From the NCBI RefSeq assembly GCF_021012795.1, contig NZ_VFYU01000005.1, positions 83,559 to 147,558 on the forward strand: a DNA stretch of 64,000 nt, in the 5' to 3' direction. Of the stretch, positions 54,886 to 64,000 are shown one piece after another (the first letter of the stretch is position 1; each line of letters begins with the position of its first letter). This DNA is from Psychrobacter sp. I-STPA10 (GTDB lineage: Bacteria; Pseudomonadota; Gammaproteobacteria; Pseudomonadales; Moraxellaceae). The notes under the pieces are model-generated. The model worked only from the letters and a program-made list of their open reading frames with translations. It was not told the DNA's origin and made no database searches. The translations under genes and the position numbers were made by a program.

Positions 54886-56631
54886 ATGGCAGAGACTATA
54901 TTTATTGATGACATTGCTAGCGTGGAAATGGGTGCAAAATCAGCGAATACGCCACTAAAAATGAGCCATGATAAAGGCCCTAAAATACCCCTCATTGAAG
55001 CCACTATTGGCGATTTTTTTGATGCTATTTGTGACAAATATCCTGAACATGAAGCACTGGTTTCTTGTCATCAAGGTATTCGCTGGACATATCAGCAGCT
55101 ACAAGAGAAAGTCAATCAACTAGCTAGCGCTATGATAGAAATGGGGCTTGAAGTAGGTGACCGTTTGGGTATCTGGTCGCATAATAATGCTGAATGGCTA
55201 CTGGTACAGTTGGCGACTGCAAAAATTGGCGTTATCTTAGTTAATATTAATCCAGCCTATCGCAGCTTTGAGCTGCAATATGCCCTTAACAAGTTAGGCT
55301 GTTCTACCCTAGTATTGATGCGCCATTTTAAAACCAGTGATTATGCAAAAATTATCCATGAGCTTTGCCCTGAGATTTATCACAAAGATTATAAGCAGTT
55401 GGATCTAGTTGAGATTCCTACCATTGAGCGTATCATTTGGATTGATGAGGCTGATACAGATGAAACGTTTAACTTTATGCAAAAGTTTTCTGAATGGATA
55501 GCAGAAGGTGATGCCAATGACCCCCGAGTTGCCGAGCGTCAAGCAAGATTAAAAAATACTGACCCAATTAATGTGCAGTTTACCAGTGGGACGACAGGTA
55601 CACCCAAAGGGGCAACCCTGACCCATCGTAATATCTTGAATAATGGGTATTTTACTGCTGAGACACTGGGTTTTACTCATAAGGATCGACTATGCTTACC
55701 ACTGCCGTTATATCACTGCTTTGCGATGGTGCTTGGTAATATTGCGACGTTTACTCATGGTGGGTGCTTGGTCTATCCTAGTGAAGCTTTTGATGCAGTT
55801 AGTGTGATGCAGGCGATTGAACAAGAGCGTTGCACAGCCATGCATGCAGTACCAACGATGTTTATTGCTATGCTTGATCATTCAGACTTTGAGCAATATG
55901 ATTTGTCATCATTGCGTACTGGTATTATGGGGGGATCGAGCTGTCCGATTGAGCTGATGCGCCGAGTTATGAGTGACATGCATATGAGTGAGATTACCAT
56001 TGCTTATGGTATGACAGAAACCAGTCCTTTATCTTGTCAAACCACCAAGCATGTATCGATAGAAAGAAGAGTCTCAACTGTTGGCTTAGTTCAGCCAAAT
56101 ATAGAAATCAAAATTGTCGATACGCAGACGGGTGAAGTTGTACCGATTGGAGAGACAGGAGAAGTGTTAACGCGTGGTTATTCAGTGATGAAAGGTTATT
56201 GGGGTAGCCGTTTTAAGACCAAGCAGGCTGTTCAAGATGGCTGGATGCACACTGGCGATTTAGGTGTTATGGACGAAGAGGGATTTATTAAAATCGTCGG
56301 ACGTAGTAAAGATATGGTGATTCGTGGGGGTGAGAACATCTATCCTGTAGAAATTGAAAACTATCTATATCGTCATCCGAAAATTCGTGATGTACAAGTT
56401 GTTGGTGTACCAGATGACCATTATGGCGAAGTATTGGCTGCATGGATTATTCCCAAAAAAGGTGTCACATTGACGCAAGAGGAAGTGCAGCAGTTTTGCC
56501 GTGATAACATTGCTCATTATAAAGTACCAAAATATTATCGCTTTGTTGAAGCGTACCCAATGACAGTCACTGGCAAGATTCAAAAGTATAAAATTACTGA
56601 GATGATGAAACAAGAGTTGGGGATAAAATAG
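54886..56631 (+). CDS. Acyl-CoA synthetase, AMP-binding (paralogue 2, first copy)
   Basis: Second member of the pair, 581 residues, with the same [10 protein letters not shown] loop, [11 protein letters not shown] and C-terminal TVTGKIQKYK lysine motifs. It differs from paralogue 1 at scattered positions (for example MSHDKGPKIPL against [11 protein letters not shown]) and uses more AT-rich codons, so the duplication that produced the two paralogues is old. Even the sequence before the start (TTGAAAGGATT) is shared by both. The true start is the ATG at 54886, six bases after AGGA. Different substrate preference is likely but not shown. Confidence 0.92.
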   Translation: MAETIFIDDIASVEMGAKSANTPLKMSHDKGPKIPLIEATIGDFFDAICDKYPEHEALVSCHQGIRWTYQQLQEKVNQLASAMIEMGLEVGDRLGIWSHNNAEWLLVQLATAKIGVILVNINPAYRSFELQYALNKLGCSTLVLMRHFKTSDYAKIIHELCPEIYHKDYKQLDLVEIPTIERIIWIDEADTDETFNFMQKFSEWIAEGDANDPRVAERQARLKNTDPINVQFTSGTTGTPKGATLTHRNILNNGYFTAETLGFTHKDRLCLPLPLYHCFAMVLGNIATFTHGGCLVYPSEAFDAVSVMQAIEQERCTAMHAVPTMFIAMLDHSDFEQYDLSSLRTGIMGGSSCPIELMRRVMSDMHMSEITIAYGMTETSPLSCQTTKHVSIERRVSTVGLVQPNIEIKIVDTQTGEVVPIGETGEVLTRGYSVMKGYWGSRFKTKQAVQDGWMHTGDLGVMDEEGFIKIVGRSKDMVIRGGENIYPVEIENYLYRHPKIRDVQVVGVPDDHYGEVLAAWIIPKKGVTLTQEEVQQFCRDNIAHYKVPKYYRFVEAYPMTVTGKIQKYKITEMMKQELGIK

Positions 56632-56720
56632 GGTTTTTAAATTTATCTCTGCTCAAACTTGATCCAAGACTTAATACTATTAACCCGATTACATCAATTA
56701 AATAAAGAAAAAGAGCATTT

Positions 56721-58343
56721 ATGACTTCTGTAATTACCAGCAAATTGAGTGTTAATTCTGCCGAATTTGGGCAAAATGCGGCTGCCATGCAAGCGGTGGT
56801 TGATGATTTATATGCACATCTAAAAACCATTGCTGTTGGTGGCTCAGAGCGGGCAAGGGCAAAACATCTGGCTCGCGGCAAATTATTGCCCCGTGAGCGG
56901 GTTGAGCAATTGCTCGATGCGGGCACGCCATTTTTAGAAATCTCGCCGATGGCAGCATTTAATATGTACGATGCTGATATTCCTGCGGCAGGGCTGATTG
57001 CTGGTATTGGGCGTATTGCAGGTGTCGAGTGTATGATTGTGTGTAATGATGCCACGGTTAAAGGTGGTACTTATTATCCAATGACAGTGAAAAAACACCT
57101 GCGAGCACAAGAGATTGCTAAAGAAAATAACTTGCCATGTGTCTATTTGGTGGATTCAGGGGGAGCAAACTTACCCAACCAAGACGAAGTATTCCCTGAT
57201 AAAGAGCATTTTGGACGTATCTTTTTTAACCAAGCCAATATGTCAGCAGCAGGTATACCACAAATTGCGGTGGTGATGGGTAGCTGTACCGCGGGTGGGG
57301 CGTATGTGCCAGCGATGAGTGACGAGTCGATTATTGTCAAAGAGCAAGGCACCATCTTTTTGGGAGGGCCACCACTGGTCAAAGCTGCCACAGGTGAGGA
57401 AGTCAGTGCTGAGGATTTAGGTGGTGGTGATGTGCATACCCGCTTGTCGGGTGTGGTCGATTATTTGGCACAAAATGATGCGCACGCATTGTCATTAGCA
57501 CGAGATATTGTGGCTAATTTAAATCGTCCTACCAAGCAGACTGTCAATCAAACTTTTAACCAAATCAGCCCCCGTCCACCTAAGTATGATGCCAAAGAGC
57601 TATACGGCATCATTCCCACCGATACTCGCAAACCGTTTGATATTCGTGAAATTATTGCTCGTATTGTCGATGCCAGTGAGTTTGATGAGTTTAAAGCACG
57701 TTTTGGTACGACGTTGGTATGTGGCTTTGCCCATATTGAAGGTATGAAAGTGGGTATCATTGCCAATAATGGTATTTTGTTTAGTGAGTCAGCACAAAAA
57801 GGCACTCATTTTATTGAGCTGTGTTGTAAGCGCAAAATTCCGTTGGTATTTTTGCAAAACATCACGGGCTTTATGGTCGGGCGTAAATATGAAAATGAGG
57901 GCATCGCTCGCCATGGGGCAAAAATGGTGATGGCGGTGGCAAATGCCAATGTACCGAAGTTTACAGTGATCGTTGGTGGCTCATTTGGGGCAGGCAACTA
58001 TGGTATGTGTGGACGTGCGTATAGCCCTCGCTTTTTGTGGATGTGGCCCAATGCCCGTATTTCAGTGATGGGGGGTGAGCAGGCTGCCTCCGTATTGGCA
58101 ACGGTAAAACGCGATAATTTTGAGCGTAAAGGCGAGACTTGGAGTATGGAGGACGAAGAAGCCTTTAAAGCCCCCATTCGTGAGCAGTACGAAGCTCAAG
58201 GACACCCATATTATGCCACGGCTCGCTTATGGGACGATGGCATCATTGACCCTGCCGATACCAGACAAGTATTGGCGTTGGGGTTAAGTGTCGCTTATAA
58301 CGCGCCAATTGACGATACCACGTATGGTATTTTTAGAATGTAA
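56721..58343 (+). CDS. Acyl-CoA carboxylase carboxyltransferase subunit, methylcrotonyl type (first copy)
   Basis: A 540-residue carboxyltransferase beta subunit. N-terminal [16 protein letters not shown], the acyl-CoA site [36 protein letters not shown], and the C-terminal carboxybiotin region [20 protein letters not shown] with [13 protein letters not shown] match LiuB/MccB. It carboxylates 3-methylcrotonyl-CoA together with a biotin-carrying alpha subunit, a step of leucine degradation. The alpha subunit, isovaleryl-CoA dehydrogenase and enoyl-CoA hydratase are not in the window. A geranyl- or propionyl-type substrate remains possible. Confidence 0.9.
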   Translation: MTSVITSKLSVNSAEFGQNAAAMQAVVDDLYAHLKTIAVGGSERARAKHLARGKLLPRERVEQLLDAGTPFLEISPMAAFNMYDADIPAAGLIAGIGRIAGVECMIVCNDATVKGGTYYPMTVKKHLRAQEIAKENNLPCVYLVDSGGANLPNQDEVFPDKEHFGRIFFNQANMSAAGIPQIAVVMGSCTAGGAYVPAMSDESIIVKEQGTIFLGGPPLVKAATGEEVSAEDLGGGDVHTRLSGVVDYLAQNDAHALSLARDIVANLNRPTKQTVNQTFNQISPRPPKYDAKELYGIIPTDTRKPFDIREIIARIVDASEFDEFKARFGTTLVCGFAHIEGMKVGIIANNGILFSESAQKGTHFIELCCKRKIPLVFLQNITGFMVGRKYENEGIARHGAKMVMAVANANVPKFTVIVGGSFGAGNYGMCGRAYSPRFLWMWPNARISVMGGEQAASVLATVKRDNFERKGETWSMEDEEAFKAPIREQYEAQGHPYYATARLWDDGIIDPADTRQVLALGLSVAYNAPIDDTTYGIFRM

Positions 58344-58359
58344 AGTTAATATATCTTAC

Positions 58360-58413
58360 TCACAACTTTAACTCCCTCCTAGCCGCTCCCTTATTTTAAG
58401 GGCAGGGTTTGGG
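58360..58413. repeat. Truncated family A element at the duplication junction
   Basis: ACTCACAACTTTAACTCCCT and AAGGGCAGGGTTTGGG match the left end and core of family A. It breaks off where the second repeat copy begins, while the corresponding element at 63935 continues with TGGGGTCATATA. Confidence 0.8.
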
Positions 58414-58551
58414 AATTAATGAGAGTTATATTAAAGTCATATACAAGGAGTATGATATGTTTTTGGTAGAGTATCATTAGGATATTCAGACTAAAGGCGT
58501 ATTCTAGCTAGTATCAATTCATAAATAGAATATAAATTGAAAGGATTCATG

Positions 58552-60309
58552 ATGACTGCCAAACTTTCTACTAATAACATCTTAGAGACACTCACCCATA
58601 TCAATATGGGCGCAAAGTCTGCCAACGCACCTCTCACCATGAGCCATGATAAAGGCCCACAAGTGCCTTTGATTGAGGCGACCATTGGTGATTTTTTTGA
58701 TGCCATTTGTGACAAATACCCTGAGCGTGAAGCCTTGGTGGTGCGTCAGCAAAACATTCGCTGGACGTATCGGCAGCTGCAACGCAAGGTCAATCAGCTT
58801 GCCAGTGCCATGATTGAGATGGGGCTTGAGGTGGGCGACCGTTTGGGCATTTGGTCACACAACAATGCAGAATGGCTGTTGCTACAGCTTGCTACTGCAA
58901 AGGTTGGGGTGATTTTGGTGAATATTAACCCTGCTTATCGCACCTTTGAGTTGCAATATGCGTTAAATAAATTGGGCTGTTCGGTATTGGTGCTGATGCG
59001 TCACTTTAAGAGCAGTGATTATGCACAGCTTATCCGTGAGCTATGCCCTGAGATTTATCACAAGCCATATCATCAACTTGATTTGGTAGAAATTCCGACC
59101 GTTGAGCGTATTATCTGGATTGATGAGCCAGATACTGATGAAACCTTTGGCTTTATGCAGAAGTTTTCTAATTGGCTTGCTGAAGGCGATGCCGATGACC
59201 CCCGAGTGGCTGCGCGTCAAGCAACCCTTAAAAATACCGACCCGATTAACGTACAATTTACCAGTGGCACAACTGGCACACCGAAAGGGGCAACACTGAC
59301 TCACCGCAATATTTTAAATAACGGCTATTTCATCGGTGAGGCGATGAACCTAACCCATGAAGACAGGCTATGTATTCCTGTGCCGTTATATCACTGCTTT
59401 GGTATGGTGCTGGGCAATTTGGCGGTGCTGACCCATGGCGGTTGTATGGTTTATCCAAATGATGGTTTTGACCCATTAACCGTATTGCAAACGGTTGAAG
59501 AAGAGAAGTGTACAGGTTTGCATGGTGTGCCAACCATGTTTATTGCTGAGCTTGACCACCCTGATTTTAAACAATACGATTTGTCCAGTTTGCGTACAGG
59601 GATTATGGCAGGCTCAAGCTGCCCGATTGAGGTGATGCGTCGGGTGATTAATGAGATGCACATGAATGAGGTTACCATCGCTTATGGTATGACCGAAACC
59701 AGCCCTGTGTCTTGCCAGACCAACGAGCATACTCCATTAGAGAAGCAAGTCTCGACCGTGGGCTTGGTACAACCTAATATTGAGGTGAAAATTGTTGATA
59801 CCGAAACAGGCGAAGTTGTGCCGATTGGAGAAACAGGTGAGCTATTAACTCGCGGCTATTCGGTGATGAAAGGCTATTGGGGCAGTCGCTTTAAGACCAA
59901 AGAGGCAATCCAAGATGGCTGGATGCACACAGGCGATTTGGCAATCATGGACGAAGAAGGCTATATTAAAATTGTTGGACGTAGTAAGGATATGGTTATT
60001 CGCGGTGGTGAGAATATCTATCCTGTGGAGATTGAAAACTATCTATACCGCCATCCAAAAATCCGTGATGTGCAGATTGTCGGTGTCCCAGATGACCATT
60101 ATGGCGAAGTATTAGCAGCGTGGATTATCGCTAAAAAAGATGCTGAGCTGACCGAAGAGGAGGTTAAGCAATTCTGCCGTGATAACATTGCCCATTATAA
60201 AGTGCCAAAATATTATCGCTTTGTTGAGGAATATCCGATGACCATCACTGGCAAAATTCAAAAATTCAAAATTGTTGAGGCAATGAAAGAAGAATTAGGA
60301 CTTTCCTAG
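58552..60309 (+). CDS. Acyl-CoA synthetase, AMP-binding (paralogue 1, second copy)
   Basis: Encodes a protein identical to that of 52977-54734, with the same ribosome site and upstream leader. Because the duplication breakpoint lies upstream of this gene, it is now fed either by read-through from the first carboxyltransferase gene or by its own copied leader region. Nothing in the sequence suggests divergence or loss of function, so the event is very recent or is an assembly repeat. Confidence 0.9.
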   Translation: MTAKLSTNNILETLTHINMGAKSANAPLTMSHDKGPQVPLIEATIGDFFDAICDKYPEREALVVRQQNIRWTYRQLQRKVNQLASAMIEMGLEVGDRLGIWSHNNAEWLLLQLATAKVGVILVNINPAYRTFELQYALNKLGCSVLVLMRHFKSSDYAQLIRELCPEIYHKPYHQLDLVEIPTVERIIWIDEPDTDETFGFMQKFSNWLAEGDADDPRVAARQATLKNTDPINVQFTSGTTGTPKGATLTHRNILNNGYFIGEAMNLTHEDRLCIPVPLYHCFGMVLGNLAVLTHGGCMVYPNDGFDPLTVLQTVEEEKCTGLHGVPTMFIAELDHPDFKQYDLSSLRTGIMAGSSCPIEVMRRVINEMHMNEVTIAYGMTETSPVSCQTNEHTPLEKQVSTVGLVQPNIEVKIVDTETGEVVPIGETGELLTRGYSVMKGYWGSRFKTKEAIQDGWMHTGDLAIMDEEGYIKIVGRSKDMVIRGGENIYPVEIENYLYRHPKIRDVQIVGVPDDHYGEVLAAWIIAKKDAELTEEEVKQFCRDNIAHYKVPKYYRFVEEYPMTITGKIQKFKIVEAMKEELGLS

Positions 60310-60460
60310 GCTAAGGGGCTAAGGTTGGTTTGTATAGAGTTAGAAATCACTTGCCGCTAAACTTTCCTATCATGGAAAGGTTAAGGAGAGTTTGGTTGCA
60401 GTGATAAAGTGGTAGATTTGTCAAGTTGCAAAGAGCAAAAAAGTATTGAAAGGATTTATA

Positions 60461-62206
60461 ATGGCAGAGACTATATTTATTGATGACATTGCTAGCGTGG
60501 AAATGGGTGCAAAATCAGCGAATACGCCACTAAAAATGAGCCATGATAAAGGCCCTAAAATACCCCTCATTGAAGCCACTATTGGCGATTTTTTTGATGC
60601 TATTTGTGACAAATATCCTGAACATGAAGCACTGGTTTCTTGTCATCAAGGTATTCGCTGGACATATCAGCAGCTACAAGAGAAAGTCAATCAACTAGCT
60701 AGCGCTATGATAGAAATGGGGCTTGAAGTAGGTGACCGTTTGGGTATCTGGTCGCATAATAATGCTGAATGGCTACTGGTACAGTTGGCGACTGCAAAAA
60801 TTGGCGTTATCTTAGTTAATATTAATCCAGCCTATCGCAGCTTTGAGCTGCAATATGCCCTTAACAAGTTAGGCTGTTCTACCCTAGTATTGATGCGCCA
60901 TTTTAAAACCAGTGATTATGCAAAAATTATCCATGAGCTTTGCCCTGAGATTTATCACAAAGATTATAAGCAGTTGGATCTAGTTGAGATTCCTACCATT
61001 GAGCGTATCATTTGGATTGATGAGGCTGATACAGATGAAACGTTTAACTTTATGCAAAAGTTTTCTGAATGGATAGCAGAAGGTGATGCCAATGACCCCC
61101 GAGTTGCCGAGCGTCAAGCAAGATTAAAAAATACTGACCCAATTAATGTGCAGTTTACCAGTGGGACGACAGGTACACCCAAAGGGGCAACCCTGACCCA
61201 TCGTAATATCTTGAATAATGGGTATTTTACTGCTGAGACACTGGGTTTTACTCATAAGGATCGACTATGCTTACCACTGCCGTTATATCACTGCTTTGCG
61301 ATGGTGCTTGGTAATATTGCGACGTTTACTCATGGTGGGTGCTTGGTCTATCCTAGTGAAGCTTTTGATGCAGTTAGTGTGATGCAGGCGATTGAACAAG
61401 AGCGTTGCACAGCCATGCATGCAGTACCAACGATGTTTATTGCTATGCTTGATCATTCAGACTTTGAGCAATATGATTTGTCATCATTGCGTACTGGTAT
61501 TATGGGGGGATCGAGCTGTCCGATTGAGCTGATGCGCCGAGTTATGAGTGACATGCATATGAGTGAGATTACCATTGCTTATGGTATGACAGAAACCAGT
61601 CCTTTATCTTGTCAAACCACCAAGCATGTATCGATAGAAAGAAGAGTCTCAACTGTTGGCTTAGTTCAGCCAAATATAGAAATCAAAATTGTCGATACGC
61701 AGACGGGTGAAGTTGTACCGATTGGAGAGACAGGAGAAGTGTTAACGCGTGGTTATTCAGTGATGAAAGGTTATTGGGGTAGCCGTTTTAAGACCAAGCA
61801 GGCTGTTCAAGATGGCTGGATGCACACTGGCGATTTAGGTGTTATGGACGAAGAGGGATTTATTAAAATCGTCGGACGTAGTAAAGATATGGTGATTCGT
61901 GGGGGTGAGAACATCTATCCTGTAGAAATTGAAAACTATCTATATCGTCATCCGAAAATTCGTGATGTACAAGTTGTTGGTGTACCAGATGACCATTATG
62001 GCGAAGTATTGGCTGCATGGATTATTCCCAAAAAAGGTGTCACATTGACGCAAGAGGAAGTGCAGCAGTTTTGCCGTGATAACATTGCTCATTATAAAGT
62101 ACCAAAATATTATCGCTTTGTTGAAGCGTACCCAATGACAGTCACTGGCAAGATTCAAAAGTATAAAATTACTGAGATGATGAAACAAGAGTTGGGGATA
62201 AAATAG
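60461..62206 (+). CDS. Acyl-CoA synthetase, AMP-binding (paralogue 2, second copy)
   Basis: Identical at protein level to the gene at 54886-56631. With the other copies it brings the number of closely related acyl-CoA synthetase genes within 10 kb to four. All catalytic motifs are intact. The 151-base spacer between this gene and the one before it is also unchanged from the first copy. Confidence 0.9.
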   Translation: MAETIFIDDIASVEMGAKSANTPLKMSHDKGPKIPLIEATIGDFFDAICDKYPEHEALVSCHQGIRWTYQQLQEKVNQLASAMIEMGLEVGDRLGIWSHNNAEWLLVQLATAKIGVILVNINPAYRSFELQYALNKLGCSTLVLMRHFKTSDYAKIIHELCPEIYHKDYKQLDLVEIPTIERIIWIDEADTDETFNFMQKFSEWIAEGDANDPRVAERQARLKNTDPINVQFTSGTTGTPKGATLTHRNILNNGYFTAETLGFTHKDRLCLPLPLYHCFAMVLGNIATFTHGGCLVYPSEAFDAVSVMQAIEQERCTAMHAVPTMFIAMLDHSDFEQYDLSSLRTGIMGGSSCPIELMRRVMSDMHMSEITIAYGMTETSPLSCQTTKHVSIERRVSTVGLVQPNIEIKIVDTQTGEVVPIGETGEVLTRGYSVMKGYWGSRFKTKQAVQDGWMHTGDLGVMDEEGFIKIVGRSKDMVIRGGENIYPVEIENYLYRHPKIRDVQVVGVPDDHYGEVLAAWIIPKKGVTLTQEEVQQFCRDNIAHYKVPKYYRFVEAYPMTVTGKIQKYKITEMMKQELGIK

Positions 62207-62295
62207 GGTTTTTAAATTTATCTCTGCTCAAACTTGATCCAAGACTTAATACTATTAACCCGATTACATCAATTAAATAAAGAAAAAGAGCATTT

Positions 62296-63918
62296 ATGAC
62301 TTCTGTAATTACCAGCAAATTGAGTGTTAATTCTGCCGAATTTGGGCAAAATGCGGCTGCCATGCAAGCGGTGGTTGATGATTTATATGCACATCTAAAA
62401 ACCATTGCTGTTGGTGGCTCAGAGCGGGCAAGGGCAAAACATCTGGCTCGCGGCAAATTATTGCCCCGTGAGCGGGTTGAGCAATTGCTCGATGCGGGCA
62501 CGCCATTTTTAGAAATCTCGCCGATGGCAGCATTTAATATGTACGATGCTGATATTCCTGCGGCAGGGCTGATTGCTGGTATTGGGCGTATTGCAGGTGT
62601 CGAGTGTATGATTGTGTGTAATGATGCCACGGTTAAAGGTGGTACTTATTATCCAATGACAGTGAAAAAACACCTGCGAGCACAAGAGATTGCTAAAGAA
62701 AATAACTTGCCATGTGTCTATTTGGTGGATTCAGGGGGAGCAAACTTACCCAACCAAGACGAAGTATTCCCTGATAAAGAGCATTTTGGACGTATCTTTT
62801 TTAACCAAGCCAATATGTCAGCAGCAGGTATACCACAAATTGCGGTGGTGATGGGTAGCTGTACCGCGGGTGGGGCGTATGTGCCAGCGATGAGTGACGA
62901 GTCGATTATTGTCAAAGAGCAAGGCACCATCTTTTTGGGAGGGCCACCACTGGTCAAAGCTGCCACAGGTGAGGAAGTCAGTGCTGAGGATTTAGGTGGT
63001 GGTGATGTGCATACCCGCTTGTCGGGTGTGGTCGATTATTTGGCACAAAATGATGCGCACGCATTGTCATTAGCACGAGATATTGTGGCTAATTTAAATC
63101 GTCCTACCAAGCAGACTGTCAATCAAACTTTTAACCAAATCAGCCCCCGTCCACCTAAGTATGATGCCAAAGAGCTATACGGCATCATTCCCACCGATAC
63201 TCGCAAACCGTTTGATATTCGTGAAATTATTGCTCGTATTGTCGATGCCAGTGAGTTTGATGAGTTTAAAGCACGTTTTGGTACGACGTTGGTATGTGGC
63301 TTTGCCCATATTGAAGGTATGAAAGTGGGTATCATTGCCAATAATGGTATTTTGTTTAGTGAGTCAGCACAAAAAGGCACTCATTTTATTGAGCTGTGTT
63401 GTAAGCGCAAAATTCCGTTGGTATTTTTGCAAAACATCACGGGCTTTATGGTCGGGCGTAAATATGAAAATGAGGGCATCGCTCGCCATGGGGCAAAAAT
63501 GGTGATGGCGGTGGCAAATGCCAATGTACCGAAGTTTACAGTGATCGTTGGTGGCTCATTTGGGGCAGGCAACTATGGTATGTGTGGACGTGCGTATAGC
63601 CCTCGCTTTTTGTGGATGTGGCCCAATGCCCGTATTTCAGTGATGGGGGGTGAGCAGGCTGCCTCCGTATTGGCAACGGTAAAACGCGATAATTTTGAGC
63701 GTAAAGGCGAGACTTGGAGTATGGAGGACGAAGAAGCCTTTAAAGCCCCCATTCGTGAGCAGTACGAAGCTCAAGGACACCCATATTATGCCACGGCTCG
63801 CTTATGGGACGATGGCATCATTGACCCTGCCGATACCAGACAAGTATTGGCGTTGGGGTTAAGTGTCGCTTATAACGCGCCAATTGACGATACCACGTAT
63901 GGTATTTTTAGAATGTAA
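62296..63918 (+). CDS. Acyl-CoA carboxylase carboxyltransferase subunit, methylcrotonyl type (second copy)
   Basis: Identical to the 540-residue protein encoded at 56721-58343. This copy is followed by the uninterrupted family A repeat and the original downstream sequence, so it is the one still connected to whatever pathway genes lie beyond the right edge. The first copy is instead followed by the duplication junction. Confidence 0.9.
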   Translation: MTSVITSKLSVNSAEFGQNAAAMQAVVDDLYAHLKTIAVGGSERARAKHLARGKLLPRERVEQLLDAGTPFLEISPMAAFNMYDADIPAAGLIAGIGRIAGVECMIVCNDATVKGGTYYPMTVKKHLRAQEIAKENNLPCVYLVDSGGANLPNQDEVFPDKEHFGRIFFNQANMSAAGIPQIAVVMGSCTAGGAYVPAMSDESIIVKEQGTIFLGGPPLVKAATGEEVSAEDLGGGDVHTRLSGVVDYLAQNDAHALSLARDIVANLNRPTKQTVNQTFNQISPRPPKYDAKELYGIIPTDTRKPFDIREIIARIVDASEFDEFKARFGTTLVCGFAHIEGMKVGIIANNGILFSESAQKGTHFIELCCKRKIPLVFLQNITGFMVGRKYENEGIARHGAKMVMAVANANVPKFTVIVGGSFGAGNYGMCGRAYSPRFLWMWPNARISVMGGEQAASVLATVKRDNFERKGETWSMEDEEAFKAPIREQYEAQGHPYYATARLWDDGIIDPADTRQVLALGLSVAYNAPIDDTTYGIFRM

Positions 63919-63934
63919 AGTTAATATATCTTAC

Positions 63935-64000
63935 TCACAACTTTAACTCCCTCCTAGCCGCTCCCTTATTTTAAGGGCAGGGTTTGGGTGGGGTCATATA
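63935..64000. repeat. Family A element running off the right edge
   Basis: The same left part as at 58360-58413, but continuing GGGTTTGGGTGGGGTCATATA, the mirror image of the TATATGACCCC core seen at 16071 and 22821. Confidence 0.75.

Larger units (their letters stand above)
52839..58413 (+). repeat. 5,575-bp tandem repeat, first copy
   Basis: Carries a leader, two acyl-CoA synthetase genes and a carboxyltransferase gene. The same sequence begins again at 58414 with an offset of 5,575 bases; no difference was noticed in the coding or intergenic parts compared by eye. Confidence 0.95.
58414..63988 (+). repeat. 5,575-bp tandem repeat, second copy
   Basis: Begins with AATTAATGAGAG, the same bases as at 52839, directly after GGGTTTGGG, and continues to 63988. 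Confidence 0.95.

Noticed and set aside
56594..57055. 153-codon minus-strand frame opposite the carboxyltransferase gene, and its copy at 62169-62630
   Set aside because: It mirrors the codons of the well-supported plus-strand gene and overlaps the preceding gene's end; no ribosome site or family resemblance.

Overview
The window looks like chromosomal DNA of a gammaproteobacterium of the family Moraxellaceae (Psychrobacter- or Moraxella-like). It has a moderately AT-rich base composition. Housekeeping neighbourhoods are typical of Pseudomonadales: rhodanese-grxC-secB, rsgA facing orn, lpxH-ppiB near glnS, rpiA facing ilvA, ptp-murB, and ccoS followed by a TauE/SafE protein. The assignment is inferred from gene order and protein resemblance; no database search was made.

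Layout. 1-11063 is core: the tail of a ccmI-like gene, adk, an alkB-type repair gene, secB/grxC/rhodanese, rsgA, orn, an antitoxin with a frameshifted PIN toxin, lpxH, ppiB and glnS. 11256-21850 is an accessory block: a TerD/TerA-like protein, a bacterial PH protein, a PD-(D/E)XK nuclease-like protein, a DIP1984-family coiled coil, and a minus-strand series NUDIX - PLD/helicase/DUF3427 - PP2C phosphatase - WYL regulator. This is the best candidate for a defence or stress system. 22200-34140 holds an HTH-aminotransferase fusion, a MocR regulator facing an EamA exporter, msrB, gpx, leuA facing an Lrp regulator, a methyltransferase and argF. 34409-43032 holds rpiA, an intruding leucine-rich-repeat gene, ilvA, two TonB-like periplasmic proteins, hslR, a tyrosine phosphatase, murB, a DUF218 protein and ccoS. 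43167-52774 holds a TauE-like membrane protein with a Met/His-rich tail, accC-accB, a MATE exporter, an EVE protein, hemW, a small entericidin-like lipoprotein on the minus strand, trmL and a thioesterase.

The right end is the most striking structure: a 5,575-bp unit (two paralogous acyl-CoA synthetases plus a methylcrotonyl-CoA-carboxylase-type carboxyltransferase) occurs twice in direct tandem with no difference seen, so that 52839-63988 is two copies back to back. The junction lies inside a copy of a GC-rich palindromic repeat. The genes fit leucine/isovalerate (liu) catabolism; the partner genes would lie beyond the right edge.

Three families of short non-coding inverted-repeat elements (MITE-like) are scattered between genes: one with ends containing CTCTCAACTT and a G-rich core, one with ends AGAACCTGTATTCA, and one with ends AGGGTCTGTT. 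No tRNA, rRNA, CRISPR array or transposase gene was recognised.
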